Shown: one piece after another, positions 1-11,700 of the stretch
Position numbering within the stretch: the first letter of the stretch is position 1
Layout: each line of letters opens with the position of its first letter
Source of the DNA: Corallochytrium limacisporum
Taxonomy: Eukaryota; Opisthokonta
DNA: 25,023 nt
Reading direction: 5' to 3'
Assembly (NCBI GenBank): GCA_002811645.1
Contig: PDIP01000136.1
Coordinates: forward strand, 1 to 25,023
Notes under the pieces: model-generated
What the model was told of the DNA's origin: nothing
Databases searched by the model: none
The model's input: the letters and a program-made list of their open reading frames with translations, nothing else
Program-made: the position numbers and the translations under genes

Positions 1-367
1 AGGGGGGGGGGGGGACTGGGCTTTGGAGCACCGGTTGCCTCGTTCCCTCGCTCCCTTCGTCCCTCTCTCGCCGAGCCTCAGTATTCCCGCTCTTGGAGAA
101 GAGGGGGGACCCGCCCGCACGGCAGGTCCCACCTACCCACCCGGAGACCGCCTGGCCCGCACACGGAACCACGGAGAATAGGGAGACCGTGTGTGACTAG
201 CTTCCGACGCGTGCTGCTATTTCAATCGTGTAGTTTCCAGGTGCGCAACGGTTCAGTATGATCCGATTCTTCAAACCAGCGACATACGTGTGTGTAGTGG
301 GAACCTGGAAGTCGTTCTAGCGAGGCATGGGAAGCGGGAACAGGTACCGCCATGGTATGAGTTCAAT
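1..367 (+). promoter_or_regulatory. Upstream region and leader of the PPR-like gene
   Basis: No gene is visible here. The stretch opens with a run of 13 G (2-14), then a pyrimidine-rich segment (about 35-75) and a GC-rich segment (about 100-170). A short inverted repeat pairs 160-166 with 187-193 around a 20-nt loop. Four ATGs precede the chosen start: 258 (20-codon frame ending at 320), 327 and 357 (same short frame, ending at 371 and overlapping the start) and 352 (two codons). If the leader includes them, they would act as upstream ORFs. No convincing TATA box was seen. The promoter role is inferred from position only. Confidence 0.4.
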
Positions 368-2533
368 ATGACAGTACTGAAGCATCTTTGGCTGACCGCT
401 GGCCGGCGAACACCTCCTGTGTTTCGCAAGTATCATAGCATACAGTTCAATTTGACACAAATCGGTCGCTCTGTGGTACCTCACTGCTGTGCTATTCTCC
501 ACTCATACACAACGGACGATTCTGAAGACCGATTTAGAAGACTTGGGGCCAACTGGGGTGAAGAATTTGAGGAGAGTCCACGACGCACAAGAAATGAATT
601 GTACGGCCGATTTGGCTCAGGTCATGTTGAAGGAGAATACCAATACGGATACAGCACGCAAAATGAGCGCCCGGTTGAGGACCTCCCAGTCTATACCTCA
701 AAGGAGATTGCGGAGTTTCAAGAGTTACTTCAAATGCGTAAATTCGTTGAAATCTTGCAATTGTATCGGGTTAGAAGATCCAAGCCTCATGTTACGGTGT
801 TAAATTGCGTTTTGCAGGCATGCCTTGCGTTAGATAGAGATTATTTTGCGTCAAAGGCTTTCAATGACTTCCTTAGAGAAGGTGATCGCCGAGAGTTAGA
901 CACAAACACAGGAAACCTGTTCATTACCATGCTGGCAAACGGTGCTGAAGCGCGCGCAGACCGGTATCCTTACTGGACAGGATCAAGGGCATGTGTGCTT
1001 GTTGAATATCAGTCACTCTTGGACGATCCAAGCGAGAGACATGCCATGTGCAGATTCTCCGGTCAGGAGATGCTGACCCAGTGCTATCCGGATACCGAAA
1101 CCATCCCGGACTCATCTGTAGTGGGGACAGTACTCAATGTTCAAACCGTCGGAACATTGGAGAAGCCCATACATGACAGTTTGCAGGGAGAACTTATGAG
1201 CTTTGAGCTGGATGAATTTCTCAAGCACAACCAGGACGCAGTGTTTGTTCCCAACAGTGAAACCGTCGGTGAGCTTGTACGTCTCGCATACGCTTTCTGT
1301 CACTTCAATCCAGGACGTACACTGGAGGATCTACATCAGATTTTGAACGACATACGGTTGCTCGTACCACAAGCACTGGTCGAAACAGGCAAGATCTGCA
1401 CCTATATGATTCGTCTCGGCGCTGCCGCGGAAGACAAGGGTATAGTAATGAAATATCTAGAGACCGCACAGAGGAAGGGTGTTCAACTACCTCCAGAGAC
1501 GTTCCAAGACGTGCTCATGATGTCTGACCGAAAGTCAGACGACGGACTTGCATTGACATGCGTGACTGGCCTCCTACAGAGATCACTCTTTCCCGACGAA
1601 GGGACAGTTACGCGTATTCTGAACTTGGCAGCAAAGCATTCCAACATCCAACTGGCCATGGGAACAATCACACTGCTTGGTGTAAGTGGCCGAGAATTGA
1701 GCCGACCGATGCAGGACAGTATCATTGAGACGTATCTCGGTGTCGGTGACTTTGACAGTGCCATCTATGAACTAGACATTCTGGAGAAATCTCATGAAGA
1801 AGAAATGCCCCTGCACCTGTACTCTGACATGATTCACAAGATTGATCCCAAGCTCGCGCCCAAGTTCTTCGAAGCTGTTGGCAATATTGCCCACAGAAGA
1901 CTGACGCGCTGCTATGTTGCATTCAACATGACTGTTGCGCTGGAGGCATGGGCCGACCCAAAGAAGGGACGTCAGATAGTCAAGGAAGGGGGAAACAAGA
2001 ATCTGAACATCTCTGCAGATGGTGATACGCTTGCCGGCTACTTGATGGGATATGTCCACTCCCAAGTCCCTAAGCCAACGAGCGAGGATCTCAACTTTGG
2101 CCTTCTGCCAAGTAGCTTCTACGACAAGGATCTCAACAGGCTCAAAACAGAAGTTCTGACACATGTGCATGAGCTGAATCAGGTGATTGAAACCTTATCC
2201 AGGGAAGCGGTCAGAGGCAGCGACGAGAATGCGAACACTGATAAATTGCTGAGCCGCTCTGTGAGCTCCATGGCCATAGGTAGCGCTGCGACAAATCGCA
2301 TCGATGTTGGCAGTTATGATCATATCTTTTTAGCTCTTGGCATGCTCAGCGACGAAGCCGAACGAGAAAACTTACCTTTCTACCGTGATTTTGTGCTCAT
2401 CATGGACGCTGTTGAAAAGGCAGTAGGGGTAGACCACAACCACCTAGTTCACTCTTTCCGGAACTTTGTCAAGTCTACAGGTTTGAGGATGCACACCTCA
2501 TCGGTTCTGAGCAATGAGAGCAAGTTTAGCTAA
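368..2533 (+). CDS. Pentatricopeptide-repeat-like protein, probably mitochondrial
   Basis: A 721-residue protein from the first in-frame ATG; the frame stays open upstream to a GTG at 290, but with no ATG. The first 45 or so residues are rich in Arg, Lys, Ser and Thr and almost free of acidic residues, as in a mitochondrial presequence. After an acidic, low-complexity stretch, residues about 113-191 and 315-480 read as paired amphipathic helices of about 35 residues. They carry the small and hydrophobic positions typical of PPR units, for example the unit starting VTVLNCVLQACLALD. PPR proteins bind organellar RNA and act in its processing, stability or translation; the RNA target cannot be told from sequence. 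There is no catalytic domain. It converges on the HECT ligase gene with a 206-bp gap. Family assignment rests on helix pattern, not a diagnostic motif, so a general helical-repeat protein is the alternative. Confidence 0.6.
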   Translation: MTVLKHLWLTAGRRTPPVFRKYHSIQFNLTQIGRSVVPHCCAILHSYTTDDSEDRFRRLGANWGEEFEESPRRTRNELYGRFGSGHVEGEYQYGYSTQNERPVEDLPVYTSKEIAEFQELLQMRKFVEILQLYRVRRSKPHVTVLNCVLQACLALDRDYFASKAFNDFLREGDRRELDTNTGNLFITMLANGAEARADRYPYWTGSRACVLVEYQSLLDDPSERHAMCRFSGQEMLTQCYPDTETIPDSSVVGTVLNVQTVGTLEKPIHDSLQGELMSFELDEFLKHNQDAVFVPNSETVGELVRLAYAFCHFNPGRTLEDLHQILNDIRLLVPQALVETGKICTYMIRLGAAAEDKGIVMKYLETAQRKGVQLPPETFQDVLMMSDRKSDDGLALTCVTGLLQRSLFPDEGTVTRILNLAAKHSNIQLAMGTITLLGVSGRELSRPMQDSIIETYLGVGDFDSAIYELDILEKSHEEEMPLHLYSDMIHKIDPKLAPKFFEAVGNIAHRRLTRCYVAFNMTVALEAWADPKKGRQIVKEGGNKNLNISADGDTLAGYLMGYVHSQVPKPTSEDLNFGLLPSSFYDKDLNRLKTEVLTHVHELNQVIETLSREAVRGSDENANTDKLLSRSVSSMAIGSAATNRIDVGSYDHIFLALGMLSDEAERENLPFYRDFVLIMDAVEKAVGVDHNHLVHSFRNFVKSTGLRMHTSSVLSNESKFS

Positions 2534-2739
2534 ACCACAGTGTATTATTATACAACTAAAGAAACACATCGCAATGATACCTAGTACTTTCCCTTTGCGT
2601 GAATGGTCCACAAAGCATACACACGTAGTCGATGATCGCCCTTTGCGTTACAAAGCCTTTGTCAGATTCTCTACTTCAAGTTTTCTCTAATTTCTATTTG
2701 TGCAATTTTGAAATGTACAGTGTTAATTTGGGATTTGTA

Positions 2740-5700
2740 TTAGGCAAACCCAAAGCCCTCGTGACCCTCGCTAACTGCCTTAGTGAGCATGCTCAGGAGC
2801 TTCTCGTAGCTCTCGTACTCAGGTAAGTCAAGTTGGTTGAAGCAGGTGTGTGCCGTTGGCAGCTTTGTCGACTCGCCGGGCCGGCGTGTGATGTTGAATT
2901 TGGCTGGACCATCAAAGCCGTAAAGAGCTGCGAAACCTCCCAGCGGCACCTTGGACGTTCCCGTCACAAACTGAAGAAGCTTGGCCCGCATTTCATTATC
3001 ATAGGAGCGCAGAGCACGCCAGAACCATTCCACTTGGGGACTACGAGCCGAGTAGCCACCGGAATATACAGAGTTGACCTGCATATCATCAATGTCAATC
3101 TCCGGGGTACCACTGATCATGAGCTCAAGCTCCTGGTCGTCAAAAATGTTCACCACATGCGAGGGAAGCACATCATGGAAGCCGGCGTTGAAAGCATCGA
3201 TCTGAGGCTGGATGGCAGTCGTCATTTTCATCTGGCAAACAAGTTGCACATATTCCCGCTTGTTTTCTTCGGTCACCGCAATGTCTCCACCGTTTGGCTT
3301 CAATTCAATGACCTTGGTCTCACCGAATTCTTCCACCTCGGTAGTGAACGTCAACTCCATCACGTCCGTTATGTCATTCTCGAGAATCCACACAAGGGAG
3401 CGATGAAATTCGGGATCCAGGGCTTCCATATCATGGTACGTCACCCTCCGACCCAGCATGTGCTTGTAAAAGCTTCTTGCAAAGTGTACATCGAGCAAGT
3501 TGTTGTCGAACAACGCCTTGCCCACAGCGCGACCAATGAAGCGGAAGTAATCCAAGTGGGTAGGATTGACCCAGGACCGTTTGTCTGGCTGGTACACAGC
3601 ACTGAGCGCTGTCCTAGTGAAAAGAGCATACTGTGGGTTGAGCATCTCCTCACTAACCTTCTGGAACCACTCCCGGGTCAGACCACCGGCATCGATACCT
3701 CCTTCTTCAGCAAAAGTCACATTCAAGCGACCTCGCAAGCTTTGAGTCGTTTGCGCCATCACCTGTCTGAAGCTATCCTGGAACAGGTGAGCACGGCGTA
3801 CATGCAATCGCATTGCCTTTTTCCGGTTGGAAATCTTCTTGACCAAAATGCGGAAGATCTTACGCTTGTTGTCAAATTCAATGATGCGCGGGCTCTTCAG
3901 AACGACGTTAAGGATGCCATGCTGAAGTTGTTCCTTAATCTCAGCTGCGTTCATTTCGCCAATGATCTCATTGAGGTATGAGCGCATCTTTTCCATAATG
4001 CGAATGAACACTGTCCAATCATTAAGGACGGTCTGAACTGGTTTAGTCATACCGGTAACCACTCCACTCTGCATGAGGTTCTCAAGTTGATCACTGGCGC
4101 TCAGGTCCATTGTTCCGATACGACTTGCCATATTGTTCTGAGACTTCTCGAGATTCACATCATTCTCCATCACATGTCTCAGCTCCTCTTGAGGTGGCAG
4201 AGTTGCGAAACTCAACAACATACCCTTTGTAGCAATCTTCAACAGAGTTGGGTGCTGGGCCGCATCAGAAACAGCCTCCCATTTCTCAACCCATCCGGCA
4301 ATGGCTTCCCAAAGACTTACCAGGTTGAAGTCGTTGGCAAGACTTGCATAGTTCTTAATCTCGAACGCATGCTTCTCATCACTATGATAAGACTGCACGA
4401 AATATGTGTCTTTCAGCATGACGTTGACAATCATGCACTGTACGAGACACTGCTGCGCATTTTGGATCTCCTTTAAGAGATCAGTATCGAATGGATTTAC
4501 GTCTCCATTGGAGGCGTGTGAATTGAACCACTTCATCAACTGATCCCGGCTCGAAGACAGGTCGTTGTTGACGAGTTTAAGAATTGGATCGCGATTCCCG
4601 CGACCCTTTGCTAATTCTACTACCACTCTGGACGCAGAAAGATCCAGCGGCATGCGCAGTAAGACAGGAACAATATCCTGGAGGGTCTTTGCTGACAATG
4701 TCGGCATGACAACCATGTTCTTCACAGCTTCCGCTTCTGCCAAAGCTTCGTTGTCCTCTTTGTCCTTCGATGCGCTGGTTCCTTGAGTGCCGGTTACATC
4801 AGCAGTCTCCATCGAGTCTCCCTTGTCTTCATTGTCCTTCCCCTCTTGCTTCTCTTTCGCCTTTTCTTTGTCTTTCTGCGCACGCTCGGCGTCCTTCTCA
4901 GCCTTTGCTTTCTCCGCCTTCTCCTTTGCTTCGGCAGAGCAAGCAGCTCGAGAAATGACCAGAAGCAGACGCATAATGCGGATTTGGACCTCGAAGTATG
5001 GCCATTTGTCGACGGCGACGAGGCGCAAGAGGATGTCAAACGGAGTGACACTGCCGCTCTGGAGATCTTTCACAGTCTTGGCAAAGTCACCACCAAGCTT
5101 GCAAATCTCGTCAAGAACAGGATCATCAGAAGGGATTGAGGACTTGTTGAAATATGCAAAGTGTGTTCTGCGATGTAAGGCGAGTTGTTTTAGCAAGAAA
5201 GCAATATACACAACGCCACCGTAGTCGAAGATGACACGCTGCGATTCCTTAGGTCGAGGTCCGCTTGTCATGGCATTCAAGGAGCCTGCGAGGCAAGTGA
5301 TGAGCATGAATATTACAAACTCGCAGGATTCTTTGTTCCTCGACATGGCTAGTACCAAACCAATGTGAGGATCGACATCGTCCTGACTCTCAAGAAGGAC
5401 GCGGAAAACATTCCAAATCTCCTGATTCGTCAGCAGACGATCCTTCTCCCAACGAATCGGTTTTGGTGGTTTCTTGCGACGACGGGGAGCAGTGGCGCCT
5501 CTACCGAAAGCGCGTCGTTCCTCTAACTCGTCCTCGTCCTCTTCAGACGCCTCGTCATACTCACCTTCTCCGTTCACTTGGATGTTGGCGTCGTCTAAAG
5601 ACAGCGGTACTCGTCCATGGAGAATTTCGTATTGGATGTCGGGGGGCATGGCAGCTAAGACTTCTGGCGGAACATTGCTTGCATGAGATTCTCTCGTTGC

Positions 5701-8700
5701 CTCATTCATGCGCCGATGGTTGGCAATCACCTCTCCACGGAGATCTTCAGGCAGAGCAGCAAGGAATTCTGGGTCCAGCCCCTCAGGGATTTCTTCCTCC
5801 ATATCTGTGGTTTGTTCACCGACTTCACCATCCTCACCGTCAGCGGCATTGTCTTCATCCTCTGGCTCCTCATTCGCCTCTGCAGCCGCAACACTGGGCT
5901 GACTACCCGTATCCGCTGCATCAGCGCGAGCCCCTGGCTCCGAAATTTCCATAGATGACGCGGCCAGGGTGGTGCCAGAGGTATTTGGCAATTCTTCTTG
6001 AGGAGCCCCCTGGGCCTCCACAGATTGTCCAGCACCCTCCTCTACATCCATCCCTCCATTTTCACCGCCACCATCAGCCTTAGACGTCTGTGCTGTACCA
6101 TCGTCGAGCTGCTTTGGCTCCGACTCTTGCTTGGCATCCTCCTTCTGCCGGGACACCATACTCTTGATGACCTCCTCGTTGCTGTAAATAAACAACTTTA
6201 CTTCGAGGATGGTTGCCTGGTTCAGGTCGACTCCGGCAGTCCATCTCCACGGCCAACGCAGGTCACTCATAACCAGCTGTTGCAGAGGGCGCAACAGCTC
6301 TGGAATGCTCAGAACCATGGATTTCGACAGCAGATCGCGTGAAACCACCACTTTATCCAACGGAAGCAGTTGCTGATTCTCGTTCGGTCTAACTGCGCAA
6401 TCACTCTCTTGGAAATGACGCTCCATCAGAGACAAGAGTTCCCCTTGTAGTTGCTCTTCCCCTCTACTGGAAACATGCCATTCAAGGAATTGCATGTCGA
6501 TTATCGTTGAGGCATAGCGGCGTAAACGCATGTCAGACTCCATAGTCTGGAAAGTCTTTGGAGTGATACAGCATGTCAGTGGAGCTCGGTCGTCAAATGA
6601 GGAGTACAGGAACACAGTCCACGCGTTCGTGTTCTCAACGTACAGGGGATTGTACCAGCTGTGGATCACCTCACGATCCCAGTAGCACTGACGATTAATC
6701 ACTTGAGCGCCCGTGACAAAATTCATCATACGCCTATTCATAGGCATCCGATTGTCCAAATACATTTGCAAATCGTTTTCGTCACTGCTCATGTCATCAA
6801 CAACATCTCCGGTGTACCAGACACCAAGGCCTCTGTCTCCAGGAACGTTGACATTGGCGCCGCGAAGCCCAAAATTGCCGGCTCCAGCTTCACCTACACC
6901 GGTATCGTTGTATATGTCGTCGTCGTCATCTGAGGAGGACTCAGGGGCACCTCCGTCGTCTTCGCCGTCGTCGACAATTTCCATCCCCTCCGGCAGTAAG
7001 TGAGACATATACGCGTCGGCGCCCTCTATAATGTGTTGATCCTCTTCCCAATCTTCACCGCCTTCAGCGTCGGAATCCACATAATCCTCATCGTACTCAG
7101 AGGCGCTAGCTTCATCGCGATCGCCAGAGTCATCTACTGGTATCGGTTGAAGGACTCCACCACCATCTCCATTATCAACTACTTCAAACTCAACGCTCCC
7201 TGAGCCGAAATCGTCGGAATCAACTTCCTCGTCTTCCACGTCGTCATCCTCTTCTTCTTCATCTTCGTCCTCATCATCCATTTCGTCGTCGATCCCATCA
7301 TTTTCGTGGATCTCTTCCATCATATCGTCATCGGATTCAATAATCCCAAATTCGTTGGCACTTTCGTCGTCCTCCATCTCCGAATCATATAGGGCTGACT
7401 CGTGTTCCCAAACGTTCATTTCGGTGAAGTTCTGTGTATCTTCCTTGTCAAAAAGATAACGAGAGCCATTTGTCACAAATGCTGCCAGCATCTTGATTGT
7501 TCTATGACCCATGTAAGTTCGCTTGTTTAAGGAACGAAGAATCCGCAGAACCGCAGGAAGGAAACGCTTCCTCAGCATCATTCGGGCATGCTTGCTGTGC
7601 ACCTTGTGAATTTTGTTCGGCTCAAATTGACGAAGTAGAAGATGAGTAGAGCTCTCCCGTTGACCACGGGGCGCATTTGGGCCACAAAGCCAGAGCAGCA
7701 CCTCCGAAAGGCTCTCAATGCACTTACCAGCGGCATTACCGACCGACATTTCCACAGATTTGGTCAGAATGTACAGACCCGCAGAGGCTACCAATGCATC
7801 TTCCAGTGTGTAACGTGACTTCCCACAGTCGTACATAAAAAATGCTGTGCTGTGCAAGTCCGAGGGACGGGTCTTCTTCATCTTACCCGGGGTCGCGCGT
7901 CCTGGAGTTGTGCTAGTGATTGGATTACCAAAGTTGAAATCAAGTTCATGAGAAGCCAGTGTCACAGCCGGAGAATTATGGTACAAAAGGGCAAACAGCT
8001 CCACGAGACTCACATACTGCCAACGGAGTTCCTTGTCACATCCCGAAACAGGTGTGCCTGCACGCAACCTGGCAAAGGCGTCGGTCATCATACGTACTAG
8101 GTGCCTTCCAGTTTCACTGGCAAGGCCATTGACTACTCTGTTCTGGTAGATTTCCAGATCCTTCAGCTTCAATTCGGCTCCATAGTACGATTTCGCCTTT
8201 TCAAAATGCAAAACTTCAAAATGTTCCTTCAGCTGTGTCATGGTCTCTTCCGGATACATCCTCATGACATTGTAGAAAAGATTCATCGCTTCGGCCATAT
8301 TTTTGGAGGACCGGCTAGGATTCCAAGTGAAGAGGATCTCAGTCAAAACAAAGTCTTGTTCTATAGGCAGGAGCCTGAGCACACTCATGAGTACACGACG
8401 GGCAGGTGTGAGATATGAATCGATAGCCATCGCTAAAATGCACTCCATGATCTCCACATTGTCTTGCAAGAGAGGCCTTGTGTCGGCATCATCGAGCATC
8501 CAACGCAAGGACAGCCCAACTTGAAGAGTGACTTCCTTTGAGCAACAACGATTAAGCATCATGTCGACGATGTTCCTGGCATACATCAGCTTTACCTCTC
8601 TCATCTGTGCTGTAAGTCCAGCTTCCATCTTCACCCGAGCAGAGACAACCCCAAACATAACCGCATTGCCAGCTGTTAGGTAGGAGTTGATTGCGCCTGC

Positions 8701-11700
8701 ATCCTGTGCTGGCGATGAAATGCTTGCGTTCAGGGCATTCTGCAGCTTTGCAAGTGCAGTTGGAGCCATCTTGCACAGAGGCTCAAAGTCGGACTTTTCG
8801 GTGTCATCCATGTGGGCTAAAATGTCATGCGCAAAGCTTACAGGTGCATCATAAGCCTTCGCAATCATCCTCGCCTCCAATGGTCCAAACACTTCACCAT
8901 CCAACAGTTCTTGAAACTTGCTGTAATGTTCCTTCGGCGCAGTTTCTCCCTCGCGCACAAAGGCCTGTTTAGAATGCCAAATTGTATGGTACAATACGGA
9001 AATGTGCCGCCCAATTTCGCCCTGTTCTCTCTGAGATGCTGTGCTGGCTCTGATGGAATGAAGCAAGTGCCAGTCCTCACCCTCTGCAAGCTGAACAACT
9101 ACTTTAAGAAGAGCCACAGCAGCATCACGTGCGTTTTTGTCCACTCCAACCGTGGACGAATCTTTTCGTTGTACGGTATCAATATCTTCTCCAGATTCTG
9201 CCATGGCCTCATCATTAGCGTCTCCATGATTGCTGTCTTCAGCATTACCTTCTTCCGCAGCATCATCTTCAGGTCCTTGAGCAGCACCATCGCCATCCTG
9301 CTCATTTTCTTCCCCGGTTTGCTCCCTGCGATCAAGCAGCAGATTAGTTGCCTTCTCGGTGTCAAAATCTGCCTCGCGCAGGGCGTTCAAAATGGTCTCT
9401 TCTGTGAAACCCATAGCAACAATTGGTTCAAGAAGTTTCAACAGCTCCTTTTCCCTGAATTCAATCGATTGAATCCAGTCACGCCAGATGTGGATATTGC
9501 TGATCACATCTGAAGCGAGAGCGATGACTGCATTCCTAGCATGCACGTGGTGCCCTTCGGTATCTTTGACTAAACCGAGAAGGTACCTCGCCAGCTGTGC
9601 GTACTCTTGCACAGAATTGAGGTCAACAGCGCTGTGGTCACGATTGTAACGAGCGTAGACCTCGGATAGGATTTTGACAACTTGCTGTGTTGCATGAGCA
9701 ACAAACAAATCGGACACCTTCTCGCACTTTGCCAGGGCTGTCACCTCCCAGAACACTTGCAGAGTCTCAACAATACTATTCATCAATTGTTGGGAGCGGT
9801 CACTGGCATTTTGATCTGATTCCTGCGTTGTTGTTGTGTATCGTGACGAGCGGTGCACGTTTGCAGCAATCATTTCTAGGATCAGGGATACTTTTCGTGG
9901 ATTCTGCTGCAGTTGGGATAGGGTCGTCCGAGTCAAGTCCAGAATCACAAGCGATTCACGCCAGATGTAGTTGGTTCTCAAGTGGTACAAGAGACGAATC
10001 ATACAAGACATTACCAGCGGCACCACAGCCGGACGCACTTCGTCCTTGATCTGAAACAGAGCAGCCTCATCCTCCATCTTCGGATCTCGCTTTCTGTAGA
10101 ACAGCTTCGGTCCCTCATCGCTGAGCTCGCCCTTTGTCAGTGCCATGATCTTGCTCAAAGACGAATCCATTCGCTCCAAGTCTGTGCCATGCCTGATAAG
10201 GAAATTCACAGCGTAGCAAACAAGGCGGTACTGATCATCCATGTAATCTTCACCTTCCACCTCCGACGAATCAGAGTTGCTAGCTCCGTATCTTGCATGA
10301 GCGCCCAACGTGTCGATGTAGTAGCAAAGACGCAGCATTTGCTCTACAGCACCAACAAATCGATTCGCAGTGCCGTCAATTTCCTCAGCCTTCAAGGCTT
10401 CCACTGTGTTTCGCAGCTCTCCCGCCAAAAGCTTACCAATTGGTGCATACTGCATCGACCGAATGGTCCGCATGTCTTTATACTGCACCCCAACCAGAAC
10501 ACCGTTCCGAATGTCCCAGACAAGCTTGTGATGTAACACAATGTTCAGAGTCCGTTCCCAGATGGTGTTGACCTTCTCTTGCAAATCCTTAGCGTCTTGA
10601 GGATCACTCTCTCGCACTTGTGTGTGAACACTGAGTCGCATGCCATACACGAATCTACGGAAATTGCGGATCATGTCCACCAGTGGTATTGCATTTGGCA
10701 TGATATTCTCCGCAGGTGATGCAATGTAGTACTCGTACATTGCGTACGGCTTACTTCGGGAGAGCGCAGTGCGCATAGCAAGCAAACGTTGCTTGTCCAC
10801 ATTCTGCTCAGCAACGTACACATACGGCAGCACCTCCTCCTTTGGCTTGAGGTCCAAGTACCCCTCCAGAGCGGACAAAACCCGAAGGAGGCCTTGTGCA
10901 ATAAGGGGCTTCAAATCCGGATATTGCTGTCCCAGATCAGCCAGGGAGCGACCCAGTCGCTTTAGGTCCAAGGCCTGAGACATGAGGGTCCCAGTATATT
11001 CTGGATCAATAAAGATGTCGAAGAACCTATGCAACGCCTGCGAGTGTTTGAATTGCTCCAGCATTTCCTTGTTCAAACACAAATTATTGTAGACTAGACA
11101 CAAAGCGTCAACCACTTCAGCTTCCTTTGGAAGCTTTTCACACAAGAATTCATGCAATTGGGTCGGCAGACGCGTAGAATCATCAATGCCACGGGACAAG
11201 GACGGGTTGTCCTTCAAAAAGTTGCTCAAAATGAACAGAGCATATCCCCGGATCAAAGACAGATCATGCCGTAGAATACCAAACTTCCCTTTCAGAATGT
11301 TGGCAAGAATTTTGCCAAAGTCACCCTCTATGTGTCTTTGTGTCATTGATTGGAAGACTGCATGACCAAGGACAGTCTCAAGACAGTCTAAGCATAGCAC
11401 AGTCAGGTACGATTTGTAAACAAGGGGGGTCAAGTATGTCTCCGGGTCATCGTCGGCGAAGTTATCCGGTACCAAATCCATGTTAGCGGGTTCGGCATCC
11501 TCGATCGGCATGTAGCTTTCGACGATGGCAATAAATCGCTTGCTGATAACCTCAGGATCAACGAGATTCTCTTCCCGGTTCGTGCTACTGAAACGACCAG
11601 ACAGTAACTCATGTACAACCGCCTGTAGACTGTAAATGGTTTCACAAAGCAAAGGGATACCTTGCGGCTCTGTCAAAGCCTTAATCTGAATCATCCTAGT

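Noticed and set aside
2833-3981. 382-codon open frame on the + strand
   Set aside because: It lies entirely antisense to the conserved HECT region of the ligase gene and has no recognisable domain. Long antisense frames are expected opposite GC-balanced conserved coding sequence.
8827-9513. 228-codon open frame on the + strand
   Set aside because: Antisense to the UBA-containing part of the HUWE1-like gene; no domain and no independent signals.
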